Positions 1 through 10,136 of a DNA stretch of 64,000 bases are shown piece by piece. The notes beneath the pieces were generated by a model that worked only from the letters and a program-made list of their open reading frames with translations, had not been told where the DNA came from and ran no database searches. The translations under genes were made by a program, and so were the position numbers. Source of the stretch: Acidobacteriota bacterium (GTDB lineage: Bacteria > Acidobacteriota > Terriglobia > Terriglobales > Acidobacteriaceae); contig JAKAFB010000010.1 in NCBI GenBank assembly GCA_021818105.1, positions 1 through 64,000 on the forward strand. The letters run 5' to 3'. How positions within the stretch are numbered: the first letter of the stretch is position 1; each line of letters begins with the position of its first letter.

Positions 1-26
1 ACCCATCCCGCCAATTGCAGGTGACT

Positions 27-1277
<1,251 letters not shown>

Positions 1278-1325
1278 GCACTTTCTCTTGGCAGGTCTAG
1301 GTGGTCTGGTTCAGCCAGAGCGAGA

Positions 1326-1348
1326 AAGGCCGGGGTATCCCCGGCCTT
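1326..1348 (+). terminator. Hairpin terminator after rho
   Basis: A perfect 10-bp stem (AAGGCCGGGG / CCCCGGCCTT) with a 3-base TAT loop, followed by a T-rich stretch (CTTCATTT). It sits 49 bases after the rho stop codon and just before the next gene, so it probably ends the rho transcript. Confidence 0.8.
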
Positions 1349-1390
1349 CTTCATTTGCCCGATCTTTCTCCCGAATGTCATCCTCTTAGC

Positions 1391-1852
1391 ATGACGTTTC
1401 GCAAGCTTTTCCGTGTCCCGGCGCTTTTCGTCCTCGTTCTTGCGGTTCCATGCATGGCGCAGATTCAGGGATACTGGCGCGCCGCCTCTGAGACAACAGC
1501 AGCGATTACAGGAGACATTGTTCTTTCCAAAGGCAAGCTGTCGATTAACTTCAATTCATTTCCCATTGCCGAGATCCGGGAACTGAAGCCTGCGGAAATC
1601 GGCGCTGTTTTTGATGCTGATCTCAATGCGGGCGGGATCGGTACGCTCTACCGTCTCAACATCCCCGCCACACGGCGCTTCGTTCACAAGAACACTATTT
1701 GTGGGACGGAAGACACGCAATGGATGGCCGCTTATGCGGAGGGGAAGGTGCTGCGTATAGCCTTCTTTTCCGGCCCTGACGCTCCGGTCTTCACATTTGA
1801 TGCAATGCAAAACGGTACCGAGCGCTGCGCCACCTTTACCTATGTGCGCTGA
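1391..1852 (+). CDS. Small secreted protein of unknown function
   Basis: A 153-residue protein with a typical signal peptide: MTFRKLF, then a hydrophobic stretch ending at ...VPCMAQ, so the cleavage is probably after AQ near residue 23. The mature part contains two Cys (NTICGTED and ERCATF) that could form a disulfide bond. It looks beta-rich, with no motif I recognise. The ORF track begins at 1301, inside the rho terminator; the ATG at 1391 is preferred because it gives a clean signal peptide. It stands alone between the rho terminator and tRNA-Ala. Its function is unknown and I infer only export. Confidence 0.7.
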   Translation: MTFRKLFRVPALFVLVLAVPCMAQIQGYWRAASETTAAITGDIVLSKGKLSINFNSFPIAEIRELKPAEIGAVFDADLNAGGIGTLYRLNIPATRRFVHKNTICGTEDTQWMAAYAEGKVLRIAFFSGPDAPVFTFDAMQNGTERCATFTYVR

Positions 1853-1974
1853 CGCTTGAGAAAGCTGAATAAATGCGCTGTCTGCCACCGGCTCTGCAAG
1901 GGGAAGAGACATTGATGGGAGCGGCTTTCTTCCCTTCCACAAACTCGGCACCGCTGGTAAGATAAAGAAGTCGT

Positions 1975-2050
1975 GGGGCTGTAGCTCAGCTGGGAGAGCG
2001 CCTCGTTCGCAACGAGGAGGCCAGCGGTTCGATCCCGCTCAGCTCCACCA
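1975..2050 (+). tRNA. tRNA-Ala (anticodon CGC)
   Basis: The sequence folds as a full cloverleaf. The acceptor stem is GGGGCTG with CAGCTCC and one G-T wobble. The D-stem is GCTC/GAGC, the anticodon stem CCTCG/CGAGG with loop TTCGCAA (anticodon CGC, reading GCG), and the T-stem AGCGG/CCGCT with loop TTCGATC. The 3' CCA is encoded. It is intact, with no sign of an integrated element next to it. Confidence 0.96.
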
Positions 2051-2281
2051 ATTCCATTTCCATCCCCCATTTCAAGGCACTGCGGTGCACGTCGGTTGCT
2101 CTCTTCTCCCGAACAGGGGCGCATGAGAGTTTGCCGCTTCTGCTGCGCCAGCCCGCCAGCCACTTGAGCGTGCGACCGTCTGGGCACCGGTGATGTACAG
2201 ACAATGGGGATATGGCTGCGATCTTTATGTGAAAAACAAGCCGGATGCCGTGTCAGGAACGCATTGAGGTTCCGGCGCTTC

Positions 2282-3406
2282 CTAGCTGAAGAGATCCTTC
2301 ATCTTGTCCAGCAAGGAAGGCGATGTGGGCTTGTTTTCCACGCTCATGGTTTCGGCCAGCTTTGCGACAAGATCACGCTGTGCGCGGTTGAGTTTCCTGG
2401 GGATCTGCACGATGACCTGCACGACGAGATCGCCGCGGCCCTTGTCATTCAGGTGTGGCACACCGCGCCCTCGAATGCGCAGCTCTTTGCCGCTTTGCGT
2501 GCCTTCAGGAATCTTAAGTGTAACTGGGCCGTCAATGGCGGGGATTTCGATCTCTGCGCCAAGCGCCGCCTGCGGGAAGCTGATGGGGATGACGCAATGC
2601 AGGTCATAACCGGATCGCTCAAAGAAGTCGTGCGGCCGGATGGAGAGCACCACATACAGATCGCCGCTGGGGCCGCCGGCACGCCCGGCATCCCCCTCTC
2701 CGCCGTAGCGGATGCGGGTTCCTTCTTCCACGCCTGCCGGAACCTTGACGTTGAGCTTGATCTCCTTGGTGACGCGCGTTTCGCCGCGGCATACGGTACA
2801 TGGGTCGGTCACAATGGAGCCCGTGCCGCCGCAGGCGCTGCAGGTGCGCGCCACAGAGAAGAAGCCCTGCTGGTAGCGAAGCTGGCCACGGCCCTGGCAT
2901 TGCGGGCACGTGCTGGGCCCTTTGCCTGAAGCGCTTCCTGTGCCATGGCAGGCCTCGCAGGACTCGCGGCGGCGGATCCGAATCTCGCGCTCGATGCCGA
3001 ACATTGCATCTTCAAATTCGATGGTCAGGTCGTAACGCAGGTCTTCCCCGCGGCGCTGGCGGCTGGCGCGCTGCTGGCCACCGCCCATGTTGAACATCTC
3101 TCCAAACAGATCGCCGAAGATGTCGCCCAGGTCCACACTGCCAGCGAAGGGTCCGCCAAAGCCGCCGCCCTGGCCAGCAGCTCCGACCCCAGCGTGCCCG
3201 TAGCGATCATAGGCAGCACGCTTTTCTGCATCGCTCAGCACCTGATAGGCTTCGCTGGCTTCCTTGAACTTTTCTTCCGCCGCGTGGTCCCCGGGATTGC
3301 GGTCAGGATGATACTTCATCGCCAGCTTGCGATAGGCGCTTTTCAGTTCCTGGTCACTGGCATCACGAGAAACGCCCAGTACCTCATAGTAGTCAGCTTT
3401 GCTCAC
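2282..3406 (-). CDS. dnaJ: Chaperone DnaJ (Hsp40)
   Basis: Co-chaperone that stimulates the DnaK ATPase and delivers unfolded clients. The 374 residues show a J-domain with HPD in [10 protein letters not shown] (residues 1-70), then a Gly/Phe-rich linker, then four zinc-binding CXXCXGX repeats ([32 protein letters not shown]; about residues 150-220), then the C-terminal substrate-binding domains. This is a type I DnaJ of normal length. It is the last gene of hrcA-grpE-dnaJ, starting 9 bases after the grpE stop. DnaK is not in the window, so its partner is encoded elsewhere. A 241-aa ORF on the opposite strand is only its shadow. Confidence 0.97.
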   Translation of the reverse strand: MSKADYYEVLGVSRDASDQELKSAYRKLAMKYHPDRNPGDHAAEEKFKEASEAYQVLSDAEKRAAYDRYGHAGVGAAGQGGGFGGPFAGSVDLGDIFGDLFGEMFNMGGGQQRASRQRRGEDLRYDLTIEFEDAMFGIEREIRIRRRESCEACHGTGSASGKGPSTCPQCQGRGQLRYQQGFFSVARTCSACGGTGSIVTDPCTVCRGETRVTKEIKLNVKVPAGVEEGTRIRYGGEGDAGRAGGPSGDLYVVLSIRPHDFFERSGYDLHCVIPISFPQAALGAEIEIPAIDGPVTLKIPEGTQSGKELRIRGRGVPHLNDKGRGDLVVQVIVQIPRKLNRAQRDLVAKLAETMSVENKPTSPSLLDKMKDLFS

Positions 3407-3415
3407 GTCGGATGT

Positions 3416-4045
3416 CTACTCGCTCGTCTGTTTCGGGTTGGAGGCTACGCGCACAAGCGCCGGGCGCAGCAGACGCTCACGCATCCGGTAGCCGCGACGC
3501 ACTTCTTCCGCAACGTGCTGGTCGGGCAGGTCATCGCGCTCCACTGTACCCAACGCCTCGTGGTGCCGCGGGTCAAACGCCTCGCCCACGGCGGGTATGG
3601 GATTCACCTGCAACTGACGGAGCACATCCTCCATCTGCTTGACAATTAATTCCACGCCGGAGCGCAACTGTTCCGCTGACCCAGTGGACTTGAGAGCCAG
3701 CTCAAAATTGTCCAGCACTGGCAGAAACAGCTCAACGACGCTGCCGGTGGCAAACTCGCGGTAGTCGGCGCGCTCGCGCTCAGCGCGCTTGCGGGCGTTC
3801 TCGAACTCTGCCTGCATGCGGGCCAGGCGTTCCAAAAGCTGATCGCGTTCGGACTTTACCTTTTCCAACTCCGCCTTCAGTTGTTCAAATTCTTCCTGGT
3901 TGACCGGTGCAACTGCTGTCTCCGCCGCGGCTTCCGGCTGCGCATCGGAGGCGGAAGCGGCTTCCTTGGCCGCGGCCTCCTGCGCCGTCAACTCTGTTTC
4001 CTGTTCTGGCATACTCTTACGCGTTCTCCGAAAAATCTTTGCCAT
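3416..4045 (-). CDS. grpE: Nucleotide exchange factor GrpE
   Basis: Releases ADP from DnaK so that clients can be freed. The protein has 209 residues: a disordered Ala/Glu-rich N-terminus (1-50), a long coiled coil (EEFEQLKAELEKVKSERDQL...), and the GrpE core with LLPVLDNFELAL-type sequence (LFLPVLDNFELALKS) and FDPRHHEAL (about residue 150), ending in the beta-domain YRMRERLLRPALVRV. The start could be the ATG at 4045 or MPEQE at 4012; neither has a strong ribosome site. It lies in the heat-shock operon between hrcA and dnaJ. Confidence 0.96.
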   Translation of the reverse strand: MAKIFRRTRKSMPEQETELTAQEAAAKEAASASDAQPEAAAETAVAPVNQEEFEQLKAELEKVKSERDQLLERLARMQAEFENARKRAERERADYREFATGSVVELFLPVLDNFELALKSTGSAEQLRSGVELIVKQMEDVLRQLQVNPIPAVGEAFDPRHHEALGTVERDDLPDQHVAEEVRRGYRMRERLLRPALVRVASNPKQTSE

Positions 4046-4125
4046 CTTTATCCATGATAAATTCAGTCGCAGTTACGCGCTCGCCGTGAAGCTGGAACGG
4101 GAGCTGCGCAATGCCTGCGGCTTGA

Positions 4126-5292
4126 TTACCTTACCACGCTTCCGCCCGTGCGGAATGCCTCGGGCTTTGCCTTTTCGGCTGGCGTATCGAGCAGTCGCTC
4201 GGAGAGCTGGGCAATGTAGCGCACCGCATGGATCATCTCCTGATATTGGATGCGCGTGGGCGCGATAAGTGCCACGGTTCCCAAGTTTGCTCCACCCAGG
4301 CGGGCGGGAGCGCCAATCAACACCAGGTCCTGCATGGCAGGCGAGGTTTCGTCCAGCCCAACCACCACGCGGACTTCCTGCTTGCGGCCGTCCACATAAG
4401 CGGTCAGCAGGTCGATGAGCCGCTGCTTGGCCTCCAAGGCCAACAGCATTTGGCGCAGCCGTTCGCGGTCAACTTCAGCAGCAATCAGATTGGCCATGCC
4501 TTCCACGTAGATGGCGGGTCCAGTCTCATGGACGGCAAGTGCGCCTTTGCGGCACAGTTCTTCAACGGATGCCAGCATCTGGTCGTAGGCGGCTTGTTCG
4601 GCTTTCATGCGACGAGCCACCTCGGCACGGATACGCTCGATGGGCCAGCCCCGGAAGTTTTCATTCAGATAGCGAGCGGCAGTCTCAAGCTCCACGGGGG
4701 TAAGTTCGTGGTCCAGATTGAGCACGCGATCCTGTACTGCGCCTACTTGTGTCACCAGGACAGCCAGAACTCGTCCAGATGTAAGCCGCGTAAAATGAAT
4801 ATGTTCCAGAACCTGCTCGGCCGTCGAGTTGGCCAGAGCGACACCGAGGCCGCTGGAGACAAGTGCGAGCACGTGCGAAGTGCGTTCGAGGTATTCGCTG
4901 CCGGTGGTAACCCCGCTGAAGCCTTCTTCAATCTGGCCACGGCGGGCTTCGCTCAGCGGCGATCCCTCCTGCGTGGCTGTCATGCCAAGGACAGGCGTAC
5001 CGCCACGGGCAATCTGTGCAATTTGCGCCTCGGGACGGGTAATCTGCTCCACATAATGGCGAAAGGCAGCGGCGGTGGGCACGCGACCGGCGGAGGTGTG
5101 CGGCTGCTCCAGCAGACCGGCCTCGCCCAGAGAAGCCATGACGTGGCGGATGGTTGCGGAACTGAGGCCGTCGCGGTTTTCAAAAAAATGCGCCACGGCC
5201 TGCGAAGCCACCGGCTCGCCGGTAGCGATGTAGAGCTCGATAATGGCGGTAAGCACCAGTCGCTCACGCGGACTGACACGCACATCCGGCAT
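4126..5292 (-). CDS. hrcA: Heat-inducible transcription repressor HrcA
   Basis: Winged-helix repressor of the hrcA/groE class of heat-shock genes; it binds CIRCE inverted repeats. The N-terminal wHTH (VSPRERLVLTAIIELYI...ATIRHVMASLGEAGLLEQPHTSAGRVPT, about residues 5-75) is characteristic, and the remainder matches the HrcA dimerisation/GAF-like part (VLIGAPARL...). The ORF track begins at 5349, but MPDVRVSPRE at 5292 is preceded by AGGGAGCAG, a good ribosome site, giving 388 residues. It is the first gene of the hrcA-grpE-dnaJ operon and may repress itself; see the inverted repeat upstream. Confidence 0.95.
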   Translation of the reverse strand: MPDVRVSPRERLVLTAIIELYIATGEPVASQAVAHFFENRDGLSSATIRHVMASLGEAGLLEQPHTSAGRVPTAAAFRHYVEQITRPEAQIAQIARGGTPVLGMTATQEGSPLSEARRGQIEEGFSGVTTGSEYLERTSHVLALVSSGLGVALANSTAEQVLEHIHFTRLTSGRVLAVLVTQVGAVQDRVLNLDHELTPVELETAARYLNENFRGWPIERIRAEVARRMKAEQAAYDQMLASVEELCRKGALAVHETGPAIYVEGMANLIAAEVDRERLRQMLLALEAKQRLIDLLTAYVDGRKQEVRVVVGLDETSPAMQDLVLIGAPARLGGANLGTVALIAPTRIQYQEMIHAVRYIAQLSERLLDTPAEKAKPEAFRTGGSVVR

Positions 5293-5360
5293 CTTATCTG
5301 CTCCCTTTGGGCCGGGTCCCGGCCCGCATGGCCGTTCAATCCGGCACAACTGTGATGTAG

Positions 5361-5387
5361 CTAAGCGCCTGCCAGATAGACGTTTAG
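5361..5387. promoter_or_regulatory. Inverted repeat upstream of hrcA, possible HrcA operator
   Basis: CTAAGCGCC, 9 bases, then GACGTTTAG: an inverted repeat with 7 of 9 positions symmetric and exactly the 9-N9-9 geometry of CIRCE. It lies about 70 bases upstream of the hrcA start. The letters do not match the classical TTAGCACTC/GAGTGCTAA well, so this may be a diverged CIRCE or a chance repeat. Confidence 0.3.
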
Positions 5388-5462
5388 CCGCAAATACCGT
5401 GCGGAATCCCTACAAAAATCATAGGAATCCGCTGAGCACGCTGTCAAGGCAGATGGCCGCGT

Positions 5463-6572
5463 CTAGGGCTGGTTATAGTAGCCCGTGGTTGTCCGTACGG
5501 TCACATCCGGCCTGTCAACCTTGATTTGGAGCTGATGGTACTCGTCGGTGTGCAGGGCCTTGGGCGGATCAAACGTGAGTGTGTAGAACGTATTTGCATC
5601 CTCGAGACAGCGGTTGAGCTGTGCAGCCAAATCGTTGTCCGGGCCAAGAATCAGGCCGCCGGTTTGCACGACGAGCACCTTGAGCGCGAGATTCCCTGTA
5701 TCGGCCGTCCGCGCAGACGTTACTCCTTTAAGATAGGCCCGGTAGACGAAATCGCGACTCAGGCTGTCCGCGTTCATGTTTGCCGGCTGCACGCTGTAGA
5801 GCACGATGTGCGCCTCCCTGAGCCAAGTGGAAAGATCGACGATGGAGCGAAAGTAGAGCCGCTGGTCCCTTTCAGAGAAGTAGTCGTTGGCGGCGCTTTC
5901 CAGCATGGGCCAGCCTGGGCCGACCCAGATCAGCAACTTCCGGCCGGGTTTCTTGCCCTCGTTTATGGCGATGTTCCCCAATTGCCTGACCGAGAGTTGC
6001 AGCCGCTCCAGCGCCCCGGCCGCGCCTTGGGCGGCATCGAGCACGCGCAGGCTGCCGTTGAGGTTCCCCACAAGGTCGGCCAATGCGTTACCGTCGTTGG
6101 TGGGCCGGGGAAGGGCGTGCAATCCGCTGTCATTAAAGACAATCAGCGATGTGGGTTGCGCCAGGTGGCCATTATTTTGGCGCAGAAACTGGTCCACCTC
6201 CTTGCGCACAAACGCCACCTGTTGAAAGGGCAGGTTGACCATGTCCATCACCAGGATGACTTCAACGGGCTGGTTGGGTTTGATCAGCGTGCCATCATAG
6301 GAGCGGAAGGACTGGATTTTACCGGGCTTGCTGTTGTCGAGCAGAGTAAAGTCCCAGGGTTGCAGGCCCGCAACTGGTTTTCTCTGTGCGTTTGTGACCA
6401 CCGCGTCAATCCTGATTCTTCCGTCGCGGATGATCAGCACGCCGGGCTGTGCGGTTGGCCTCTGATGAAGGAGCGGGTCCTTCGGTTCCGGATCCTGCCG
6501 AGTGGGCGGTTGTGTGTAGGCGAGGCAAGAGATGGGCAACAGGCCAAGGCATAGCGAAATCAGTCTTTGCAT
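5463..6572 (-). CDS. Secreted VWFA-domain protein of the acidobacterial type
   Basis: A 369-residue exported protein. From the chosen ATG at 6572 it begins MQRLISLCLGLLPISCLAYTQ, a signal peptide. The von Willebrand factor A-like fold starts at PVEVILVMDMVNLPFQ (MIDAS-like D-x-x-N rather than DxSxS) and continues to LLIWVGPGWPMLES and VLYSVQPANMN, ending in a beta-rich tail with TLTFDPPKALHTDEYHQLQIKV. The combination matches the VWFA-related family known mainly from Acidobacteria (TIGR03436-like). The track's longer ORF would overlap the divergent DUF1684 gene; the shorter start is better. The exact role is unknown; I infer a surface or periplasmic binding function. Confidence 0.85.
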   Translation of the reverse strand: MQRLISLCLGLLPISCLAYTQPPTRQDPEPKDPLLHQRPTAQPGVLIIRDGRIRIDAVVTNAQRKPVAGLQPWDFTLLDNSKPGKIQSFRSYDGTLIKPNQPVEVILVMDMVNLPFQQVAFVRKEVDQFLRQNNGHLAQPTSLIVFNDSGLHALPRPTNDGNALADLVGNLNGSLRVLDAAQGAAGALERLQLSVRQLGNIAINEGKKPGRKLLIWVGPGWPMLESAANDYFSERDQRLYFRSIVDLSTWLREAHIVLYSVQPANMNADSLSRDFVYRAYLKGVTSARTADTGNLALKVLVVQTGGLILGPDNDLAAQLNRCLEDANTFYTLTFDPPKALHTDEYHQLQIKVDRPDVTVRTTTGYYNQP

Positions 6573-6691
6573 TGATTCCAACTTCCTAAAGGGCCCTATC
6601 TGCCTGTTGAGTGTGCCATAGCGTAAATATGGGTCTTCGCTTGACCCATGGCTTATAGTATGAAGCCAAGGGAGCAAAGGATGTTGCCTCA

Positions 6692-7636
6692 ATGAGACAC
6701 CGGGCCGCGCGGTTCGCATGGATCTTGTTGGCGCTGGCGGTTTGCCTGCCCCAGCCGGCAAGGCCGCAATCCGTCGTTGCAGGCGCAGAGCAGACAGAAG
6801 CATGGCGGCAGCAGGTGGAGGCCTGGCGCGCGCACTACGAGCGCGAGATCTCCGCGCCGGATGGCTGGTTGACGCTGATTGGTCTGGAGTGGCTGAAGCC
6901 CGGGGTCAACAGCTTCGGGTCGGCGGAGGGCAACACGGTACTGCTTCATGCACAGGTGCCCGCACACATGGGGATGCTGACGGTGATGGGCAAGACGGTT
7001 CAACTGCTCGCGCCTGCGGGTGGCTTTCCGGCGGACATGCAGGTGGATGGAAAGCCGGCGCTTGAAGGCGTCCTGCGCGTGAGTAATGCGAATCCGTCAA
7101 CAATTGCCTGGAAGGGCCTGACGCTTGTGGTTCTGGCCCGCGGCGACCGATTTGTTTTGCGCATTAAGGACGCTGATGCGCCGACGCGCACAGCATTTCA
7201 TGGTCTCCACTGGTACGCGCCCGACCCGCGCTATCGGGTGACCGCCCGCTGGATTCCCTACAAGCCGCCGCAAATCGAGCCGATTCCCACAGTGCTTGGC
7301 ACGACGCTCAATATGACGGCACCCGGCGTGGCGGAGTTCCTGTTGAATGGCAATGTGGTGCTATTGGAGCCTGTGCTCGAAGGCAGTGATAAGAGCAAGC
7401 TTTTCTTCATTCTGCGCGACACCACCAGCAAGACAACAACGTATGGAGGCGGACGCTTCTTGACCACTGGCCTGCCCGACCACGGACTGGACCAGCCGGG
7501 CAGCCTGACGCTCGACTTCAATGAGCTGTACAACCCGCCCTGCGCGTATACCCCCTATGCCACCTGCCCGCTACCGCCGCATAAGAATGACCTGCCTGTG
7601 CCGATTGAAGCGGGCGAGCAGCGCTACCTGCCGTAG
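6692..7636 (+). CDS. DUF1684 domain-containing secreted protein
   Basis: A 314-residue protein with a signal peptide (MRHRAARFAWILLALAVCLPQPARPQS). The mature part shows the DUF1684 hallmarks: REISAPDGWLTLIGLEWL near residue 55, the central YGGGRFL block, and the strongly conserved C-terminus LDFNELYNPPCAYTPYATCPLPPHKNDLPVPIEAGE. The family is widespread in soil bacteria and lacks an assigned activity. It is transcribed divergently from the VWFA gene with about 120 bases between the starts, so the two may share a control region. It converges on the 7649-8772 pair. Confidence 0.9.
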   Translation: MRHRAARFAWILLALAVCLPQPARPQSVVAGAEQTEAWRQQVEAWRAHYEREISAPDGWLTLIGLEWLKPGVNSFGSAEGNTVLLHAQVPAHMGMLTVMGKTVQLLAPAGGFPADMQVDGKPALEGVLRVSNANPSTIAWKGLTLVVLARGDRFVLRIKDADAPTRTAFHGLHWYAPDPRYRVTARWIPYKPPQIEPIPTVLGTTLNMTAPGVAEFLLNGNVVLLEPVLEGSDKSKLFFILRDTTSKTTTYGGGRFLTTGLPDHGLDQPGSLTLDFNELYNPPCAYTPYATCPLPPHKNDLPVPIEAGEQRYLP

Positions 7637-7648
7637 TTGCCGCAGAGA

Positions 7649-8209
7649 CTAGCTCGGCGGGGTTGGTGCGGGTTGTTCCGTGGGTGCGACCAAGGCTGGA
7701 GAAGGCAGCACTGGGAGCAAGACATCCTCAGCCACGCTTGCCTGCACTGTTGTGCCCTCCTTGATGACTCCAGTTCCGGATTCCAAGGCAATCAGCAATC
7801 CGGTAAGGCCAAAGAATATGGTGCTTGCGACAGCGGTGCCTTTGTCCACTTTGCCCTTATCCGAGTGCATCCCGCTCAGCGCGATGCGGCGCTCGCCGAG
7901 GCGAATGTAATCCACCTGCAGAACAACTTTGTGCGGGTTGTCTCTACCACCTTCCTTTGCCTTTCCGACGCGAACCGTGCCGAGCACGCGCGTATTTTGG
8001 GGCACCACCAGTGCTGCGCCAACAAAGACGTCTTCGGCAACCAGCAGCTCAACGCGCTCGCCGACATAGGCGTGCTTGGAAGTAAGCGTCTGCGCCATCT
8101 TCAGATCAATTGCGGTTCCCTTCGGCAAAGTCACGAATTCCTCTGACGTCTGCGCTCTGGCGCTTCCACTGAGCAGCATGAGAAGACAAAGAGCGAGGAA
8201 AGTGCTCAT
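7649..8209 (-). CDS. Secreted protein of unknown function (second gene of a pair)
   Basis: A 186-residue exported protein with signal peptide MSTFLALCLLMLLSGSARAQ. The mature part contains LPKGTAIDLKMAQTLTSKHAYVGERVELLVAEDV and VPQNTRVLGTVRVGKAKEGGR, a pattern I associate with small beta-barrel or SH3-like secreted proteins common in Acidobacteria. A Gly-rich hydrophobic stretch follows (TIFFGLTGLLIALESGTGVI) and the tail is Pro-rich (TEQPAPTPPS). Its ATG overlaps the upstream stop (ATGA), so it is translationally coupled to the 8206-8772 gene. Function is unknown. Confidence 0.75.
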   Translation of the reverse strand: MSTFLALCLLMLLSGSARAQTSEEFVTLPKGTAIDLKMAQTLTSKHAYVGERVELLVAEDVFVGAALVVPQNTRVLGTVRVGKAKEGGRDNPHKVVLQVDYIRLGERRIALSGMHSDKGKVDKGTAVASTIFFGLTGLLIALESGTGVIKEGTTVQASVAEDVLLPVLPSPALVAPTEQPAPTPPS

Positions 8210-8772
8210 GGTTCCACTTCCTTGTCTTTTGGTGCTGGTTTCGGTTCTCCGCCCGCCGAGTTGGCAACAGGCAATCCGGGGCCACCGAGGCGCTTTTCGA
8301 GGTCCTTCTCAATCCGCTCCAGAGACTTCTTGTAGCCCCCTTTGCCTGTGAGTGACCCGGCATCCGATGCTTCCTCGGTCCACAGCAGCTTCCCGTCCAG
8401 GTCATAGGACTGAAGGGTCACTTTGATCCATTTGGTGAAAGGGCGATCCACGGTGACGAATAGGAGGGAAGTGGCCCTGACCTGCCGTGCGATGTTCAAC
8501 ATGCTGCCCACCGACATGGGCGACTCCGTTTCAATGGTTCCGCGTTCCGGGTCAACCTTGATCGGCACGTTCTTCTCCTGCAGAAAGGCCTTTAGGTCCG
8601 TGGCGAACCCATGAAAAACCTCCGGCTTGGAATAGCGCACGTGCGCTGGGGTGCGGAAGACGACCAGATAAACGGATGGTTGAGGGGTTGGGGGATGCGA
8701 TTCCTGCTGTGCGCTTAGAGTCGCGGCGAGCGGAAGCAACAGCATAAACAGCGCAATCTTATGCAGATACAT
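8206..8772 (-). CDS. Secreted protein of unknown function (first gene of a pair)
   Basis: Encodes 188 residues from the ATG at 8772 (the track's 8787 start adds MRRHL). It has a signal peptide MYLHKIALFMLLLPLAATLSAQQ. The mature part has a conserved-looking alpha/beta pattern (VYLVVFRTPAHVRYSKPEVFHGFATDLKAFLQEKNV) and SLLFVTVDRPFTKWIKVTLQSYDLDGKLLWTEEA, which resembles periplasmic proteins that assess combined oxidant/lipid-like stress, though I recognise no family. The C-terminus is Pro/Lys/Glu-rich and probably disordered. It is coupled to the next gene by a 4-base overlap, so the two products probably act together. Confidence 0.75.
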   Translation of the reverse strand: MYLHKIALFMLLLPLAATLSAQQESHPPTPQPSVYLVVFRTPAHVRYSKPEVFHGFATDLKAFLQEKNVPIKVDPERGTIETESPMSVGSMLNIARQVRATSLLFVTVDRPFTKWIKVTLQSYDLDGKLLWTEEASDAGSLTGKGGYKKSLERIEKDLEKRLGGPGLPVANSAGGEPKPAPKDKEVEP

Positions 8773-8985
8773 AAGATGCCTCCTCAAGCTTCGAGCGCAT
8801 AGTAGGGCTATTCAGTGCTGAGAGGCAATGTCCTGTGTCACAGCCTCGCGTATGCCCGATGAGCGCAGGCGCTTGCTCTGCTCCCCGTTTGCGCAACAAA
8901 CTGATAAATTTTAAGGAGGGGGCAAATCGATCTCTTCTGCCGCGGCCGTTCCCCGGGTCGAGACGTACACCGCCAGGAAAGTGCC

Positions 8986-10050
8986 ATGTTTCACACAACA
9001 GAAGACTTACGCATCCAGTGGACCAAGGTTGTTCTTCCGCCCGTATTTCTTGAGGAAGAGCTGCCGATATCTGAGGCATCTTCAACAACCATCTTCAATG
9101 CCCGCAAGGAGATCACGGATATCCTGAACGGGGATGACGCGCGACTGCTGGTGCTGGCGGGCCCGTGTTCGATCCATGACCCAAAGGCCGCCCGCGAGTA
9201 TGCCGCTCTGCTGAAGGGTGCAATCGACGAATTCGCCGACGACCTGCGGATCGTCATGCGAGTGTACTTTGAGAAGCCGCGTACCACGATTGGCTGGAAG
9301 GGGCTGATCAACGACCCGTATCTCGACCAGTCCTACAAGATCAACGACGGACTGCGATTGGCGCGGCACCTTCTGCTGGACCTGACGGAGATGGGCGTCC
9401 CTGCGGGTACGGAATTTCTTGACATGATCTCGCCGCAGTACATTGCGGGCCTGGTGGCGTGGGGCGCGATTGGGGCGCGTACGACAGAGAGCCAGGTGCA
9501 TCGCCAACTGGTGTCGGGTGTCTCCTGCCCAGTGGGATTCAAGAATGCGACATCGGGCGACGTGCAGGTGGCGATTGACGCGATTCTTTCAGCCGCGCAT
9601 GCGCACACATTTCTGGGCCACACGAAGCAGGGCCAGTCAGCCATCTTTGTGACGCGCGGTAATCCGGACTGCCACATCATTCTACGAGGCGGCAGGAAGC
9701 TGGTGAATTACACGGCGGAGAGCGTGGAGCAGACGGCAGCGGCGATGGAGAAGGCCGGCGTTAAGCCACGCATCATGATCGACTGCAGCCACGCCAACAG
9801 CAACAAGGATTACACACGGCAAGGCGCAGTGTGCCGCGATGTGGCTGGGCAGGTTGCCGCGGGTGACAAGCGCATTATCGGCGTGATGCTGGAGAGCAAT
9901 CTGGTGGCAGGTGCGCAGCAACTGGAGCCGGGTAAGCCGCTGGTTTACGGGCAGAGCATCACGGACGCCTGCATTAACTGGGCGGAGACGCACACGCTGC
10001 TGAAGGAACTGGCGGCGGCGAGCCGCGCACGCCGTAAGACCGGCAAGTAG
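8986..10050 (+). CDS. 3-deoxy-7-phosphoheptulonate synthase (DAHP synthase, type I)
   Basis: Catalyses the first step of the shikimate pathway, condensing phosphoenolpyruvate with erythrose 4-phosphate. The 354 residues match the AroF/AroG/AroH length. Family blocks are LVLAGPCSIHDPKAAREYA (near residue 55), MRVYFEKPRTTIGWKGLINDPYLD, GTEFLDMISPQYIAGLVAWGAIGARTTESQ, SGVSCPVGFKNATSG and IMIDCSHANSNKD. The N-terminal extension before residue 40 is the usual feedback-regulation segment, but which aromatic amino acid inhibits it cannot be read. The ATG is preceded by AGGAAAG. It stands as a single gene and ends at a shared terminator hairpin. Confidence 0.96.
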   Translation: MFHTTEDLRIQWTKVVLPPVFLEEELPISEASSTTIFNARKEITDILNGDDARLLVLAGPCSIHDPKAAREYAALLKGAIDEFADDLRIVMRVYFEKPRTTIGWKGLINDPYLDQSYKINDGLRLARHLLLDLTEMGVPAGTEFLDMISPQYIAGLVAWGAIGARTTESQVHRQLVSGVSCPVGFKNATSGDVQVAIDAILSAAHAHTFLGHTKQGQSAIFVTRGNPDCHIILRGGRKLVNYTAESVEQTAAAMEKAGVKPRIMIDCSHANSNKDYTRQGAVCRDVAGQVAAGDKRIIGVMLESNLVAGAQQLEPGKPLVYGQSITDACINWAETHTLLKELAAASRARRKTGK

Positions 10051-10071
10051 TTTTCGCAAGGAAAGAACGAA

Positions 10072-10123
10072 GGCTGCTCCGGACCACGTATGCGAGAACA
10101 GTAACGCGTGATCCGAAGCAGCC
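10072..10123 (-). terminator. Hairpin terminator between convergent genes
   Basis: A 17-bp stem, GGCTGCTCCGGACCACG paired with CGTGATCCGAAGCAGCC, around an 18-base loop. The two imperfect positions are C-A on the plus strand but G-U on the minus strand, so the RNA made from the minus strand folds better. It lies 13 bases after the methyltransferase stop and 21 bases after the DAHP synthase stop, and could serve both. Confidence 0.65.
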
Positions 10124-10136
10124 GGACTCTTAGTGC

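Noticed and set aside
2204-2929. 241-codon ORF on the plus strand
   Set aside because: Lies wholly antisense to dnaJ, which has clear domains; composition is that of a shadow frame.
5526-6554. 342-codon ORF opposite the VWFA gene
   Set aside because: Shadow of a gene with clear signal peptide and domain on the minus strand.
8851-8913. Short leader ORF before DAHP synthase as an aromatic attenuator
   Set aside because: The 20-codon frame (MPDERRRLLC...) has no Trp or Tyr and only two Phe, and no terminator follows.
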